A DNA stretch of 64,000 bases from Rosellinia necatrix (Eukaryota > Ascomycota > Sordariomycetes > Xylariales > Xylariaceae): positions 682,001-746,000 of the forward strand of contig JAGYVD010000008.1 in assembly GCA_021209875.1 (NCBI GenBank), written 5' to 3'. Made by a program: the position numbers and the translations under genes. Each line of letters starts with the position of its first letter. Positions within the stretch are counted from its first letter, which is position 1. The notes under the pieces are model-generated. The model was not told the origin of the DNA. It made no database searches and worked only from the letters and a program-made list of their open reading frames with translations. Below, piece by piece: positions 60,608 through 64,000 of the stretch.

Positions 60608-63600
60608 GATTACGAGATAGCGAACAGAACCACGCTATCGGGTTTGTAAAGATTAGAGGTTTGGGCGTCAAGCCCCGCCCGGTGTCGAGGGCGTCGAGGT
60701 AGCCGATTACAGAATAAAATCGCCGGGCACCCTCGAAGAGATGGGGTTGAAAATGAAATCCGTTCTATGCGTCCAAGTGAAACGAATGCGCCGTCAACAT
60801 CCGGCGAATAACTAAAGCGGCAAGGAACAAGTGAAAGCTCCTTCACACAACGACATCAGCATGACCGACAGCACAGAAACGGAAGTCGGGTCAACTCACA
60901 AAACACAAACAAATGAGGGACACGATGGTATTAGGGCCGCGTTGACTGATCCGCCTTGCTACAAGCGAGAGTTCGACCGCCTTGACCAGGACCACATGTG
61001 ACGAAATTAAGGTTGGCCAAGGAGGGAGATGGCAGAAGAAGAGGAGCAGGCGGCAATGTTGGAAAATAAGGGAAAGAGAAGGAAAAGCAGACGGGGTGGT
61101 GAGGGAAGGTAAGGGAAGGTAAGATTTGAGGTGCGTGATGCCAGGCAGATGGTAGCTTAAGACCATACAGGAACCGTAGTCCTTGCACGGCACGAGCGTC
61201 ACCGGAGGGCCAGTGCAAATGGGGACGGCGTCTCAGCTGGGTCTCTCAGCCCAATGCGACCACGATAAGGCGGTTCTAGGTCGTCGGTCGGGACAGAAGA
61301 CGAAGAGCGTGCCCGAGGAAGTCACAAAGTTACGATCGATGGTTGAGGTGGCTGACGTTAAGCGAGCGGTAAAAGCCAACCTATTCGCTCAACTGCGCTA
61401 GACAGACTCTCAATCGACGTGGTAACTCACACTAACCACAAGTAAGTAACAATGTGTACAATGTGTACAATATGTACAATATGTACTTCGTACCTCAACT
61501 CGAGAGCTTGTGAGTGGGTGGCTTGAGACTGGCCTGGGCGAAGTAAATACTCGATCTGGGCTGGAGGCGAGGTTCGAGCCAGGAAGTCCCCGAGTCGCAA
61601 AAGTCCCAGAAGTCGGCATTCGCTATCTTGCCTATACGGTATATACCACAGTATACCTATGATCAACCACTAACTTGGAAGTAGGTAGGTAGCGCATATG
61701 CTGCGTACATAGTATGGTACTATCCACATAGAGTATCTCCCTCCAGCGCTTACACCTTCTACAGCACATCCGAATAACTGCTCTAGCTAAGCTGCATACA
61801 GCATGGCGTACTGTAGCTATGATGTATGGTATGTACTGTATAGTCGTACTTACCTAGGTACGTAGTAGTGTAGTGTAGTGTAGGTAGTGTAGTGTATAAG
61901 CAAGGGTGATGAGTTGGTGTTGATTGGGGTGGACGCAAGGTAAGGTTTCGAGGCATGTACAGTACATCGATCGCTGACAGGGGAACATGAACAGGGACCA
62001 GGATCAAATGCAACCCTGTGGACAGGGCATCAGGGCCAGGGGGTGGCTGCCACTAGAGAGACTCACTACTGTATGGATGTACACTACAAATGCTCGGCCC
62101 GCGGCCGTTTTCATCTAACCGGAAGAAGCATAAACTTTTACCAGTAAGCCGGCGAGATATCCCTCCTCTGGTATAGACATGTTGTTTCGTTTCGTTTGTT
62201 GCTCTTCTTGTCCTTAGTCGCATCGCCACGTTGATAATTATCAGGCGGCCGCCGGCATACGCCCCCCGGCTTATCCCCCCCGGCCCATAGCATACTTTCA
62301 CTAAGTGATCAATTAAAACGACTCTCTCAGCTGAATCGTCAGACCAATATTGGCAGGGCTGCTGCGTGGACGCATATAGCACAGCATGAACGATGCCGAA
62401 CCTACATCTTCGTCGTCGCCGTCGTCGGCAAGCGAGCGGAGCAACCTTGCTTGTGGGCGCCGGAAGAAGAAATCACCGTCTCGTAGCAAGGAGGCAGTCC
62501 ATCTTTCCCCTCTCCTTTTCTTGTTTTGTGTGCGCAGACACAAGCTGCGGTAGGGTAGTTATCGTACACCAGGCCAAGTTCAACGAATATAGTTGGACCA
62601 GTTTACCGGTCCTTATCTCCTTCTAATCTTGAAATCTTACTCTCTATCTCTTCCATGTGTTTATCTTGGTGTTTGTTTTATCTTGTATATGCATATGAGT
62701 CACTAGACCAACATACCGCCCCCGTCTGTATCACAAGGCCTAGGTTGATGTTGGATTGGAGGACATATGGTCGAAAGATATGGTCCTGTGTGGGATGCCC
62801 GAAGAGTTCGGGTTGGGTGCGTGGGGGCAAAACGTCCCGGCTGGAACCGGCAGGTCTAATAATAAAATGTCTCCCTACACTACACTACAGTAGGTGCCTC
62901 ACTCTGCACGATGCAGTAGATCTTTCACGTGTGGCTAATTATCGCTAGGCTGCCTCAAAGCAGAGCGAGGCGTTGAGTAGCGTCCGAAAATATTTCACTG
63001 GCGTTAAACCTCAGCCCGCACAGTATTCAATCGCCAAAAGGAAGAAAACGACAGGAGAGGTTATCTCTGGTAAGAAGTCTTATCTAAATCTTTCAAGAGT
63101 TGGTGACGCCATTGTTGACGACCATGGCCCCAACTACGTTCGCATGGACATCGGGTAGAGTGAGACACCCCAAAGTAACATCAGATCTCGTGTCCTCTGA
63201 GACAGACAGCCAGAATGCTCCGCTTGTAATATTGACGTAACGCGGTATAAGCGATATGTGTCACTCAACTTCTCACTCGCTTCCTTACTAACTTTAGCGA
63301 AGCATCTATTGAATCTCTTAAGTTTCCGAACAGAGTTGAAGCTCCGAAACTAAGATCGAAAGACACGACGGGAGAGTCCGTGATAGTTTCTCTCACGTAC
63401 GCTAAAATGGATGCAGTGGAGGTCGTGGTCGAATGATATCTATGTACATGCCACTAAGTAATACATGTGCATCAACACTACATAAAGAGGGCGGTTCCTT
63501 ATTCTGGATTAAAAACCCCTGCTGTAACGAAGAAATACAGTCTAGTTTTTCTGGTATCCGTTGCGTCCGGCCGGTCTAGGCTACACTGCACTAATCTGCG

Positions 63601-64000
63601 ATCTTGGCGCCATATCGGAAACGAAGCAGCCAACGACAGATGGGAACCGGGTGACGGGGCACCGCAAAGAGGGAAAAAAAAAAAAAAAAGTATTACTAAC
63701 TAACTATTGTTTAGTTAAGCCCCATCTAAAGAATGTGGAGCTGAGCTGAGTTGGCCAATACCGCACTAAGTCAAGTCGGGGACCTAGGGACCGAAAAAAA
63801 AACACCATGTACCCAATATCGTGGTGGTTCGTTCGGATTTGGTAGACTAGCAGGTCTTATCCCTGAAGGTCCATGCGATCTAGAAGTCTTCAGCCAAGTA
63901 CAATATAGCGTACCATGGAATGGCGAAATAGTGCACTTACTGTATAGCCCCCCCCTGCAGAGGTTCGAGCACCGAAGAAGCCGTTGCTATCAGTTGCCCG
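60608..64000. other. right-end region with no supported gene
   Basis: 3.4 kb upstream of the GT2 gene. Seen are a tandem TGTACAATG-type repeat at about 61450-61490, GTAGTGTAGT repeats near 61863-61900, an A run at 63674-63690 and several short frames. A frame starting ATG at 62387 is Ser-rich and only 55 codons. No domain, tRNA or exon chain is visible. Confidence 0.45.

Overview
The window is nuclear DNA of a filamentous ascomycete (Pezizomycotina, probably a Sordariomycete). Its genes carry short 50-120 bp introns with GTRNGT-type donors, CTAAC-like branch points and YAG acceptors. Gene content is typical of that group: a mitochondrial methylcitrate-cycle pair, a Crh-type cell-wall transglycosylase, the fungal hyphal-growth GT2 protein, DUF4360 and S41 secreted proteins, and an allantoate-permease-like MFS carrier. 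There is no operon structure, rRNA, CRISPR array or convincing transposon. Intergenic DNA is long and rich in microsatellites and in a TAGGTA/TACCTA word. All gene models below were assembled by hand from reading frames and splice signals, and frame closure was checked by counting exon lengths.

Left part (1-15 kb): 3' end of a NUP53-like nucleoporin (+); an IVY1-like vacuolar BAR protein (-); a four-exon acyl-protein thioesterase (-) divergent from a five-exon LigB/DODA-type extradiol dioxygenase (+); an SBPase/FBPase-like sugar bisphosphatase (-) whose frame is broken twice and which carries low-complexity tracts; and a five-exon secreted DUF4360 protein (-).

Methylcitrate module (15.1-20.0 kb): methylcitrate synthase (-) and 2-methylisocitrate lyase (+), both with mitochondrial leaders, share a 1.27 kb divergent promoter containing a long TAG repeat. 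Together they would condense propionyl-CoA with oxaloacetate and cleave methylisocitrate to pyruvate and succinate. An SDR oxidoreductase (-) follows.

Middle (25-38 kb): a glutamine-synthetase-like ligase (+) converges on a ten-exon allantoate-permease-like transporter (-) with a frameshift near its C-terminus. Two unrecognised small spliced genes follow (175 and 205 aa, both +), then quinolinate phosphoribosyltransferase of de novo NAD synthesis (+).

Right part (41.7-64 kb): a class I methyltransferase (-), a 6 kb gene-free tract full of microsatellites, a secreted S41 peptidase (-), a Crh-like GH16 transglycosylase with a membrane anchor (-), and a GT2 glycosyltransferase needed in related fungi for hyphal growth (-). 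The last 3.4 kb holds no gene I can support.

No wholly new system is evident. The best leads are the two orphan genes at 34.1-36.2 kb, the broken bisphosphatase, and the shared promoter of the methylcitrate pair.
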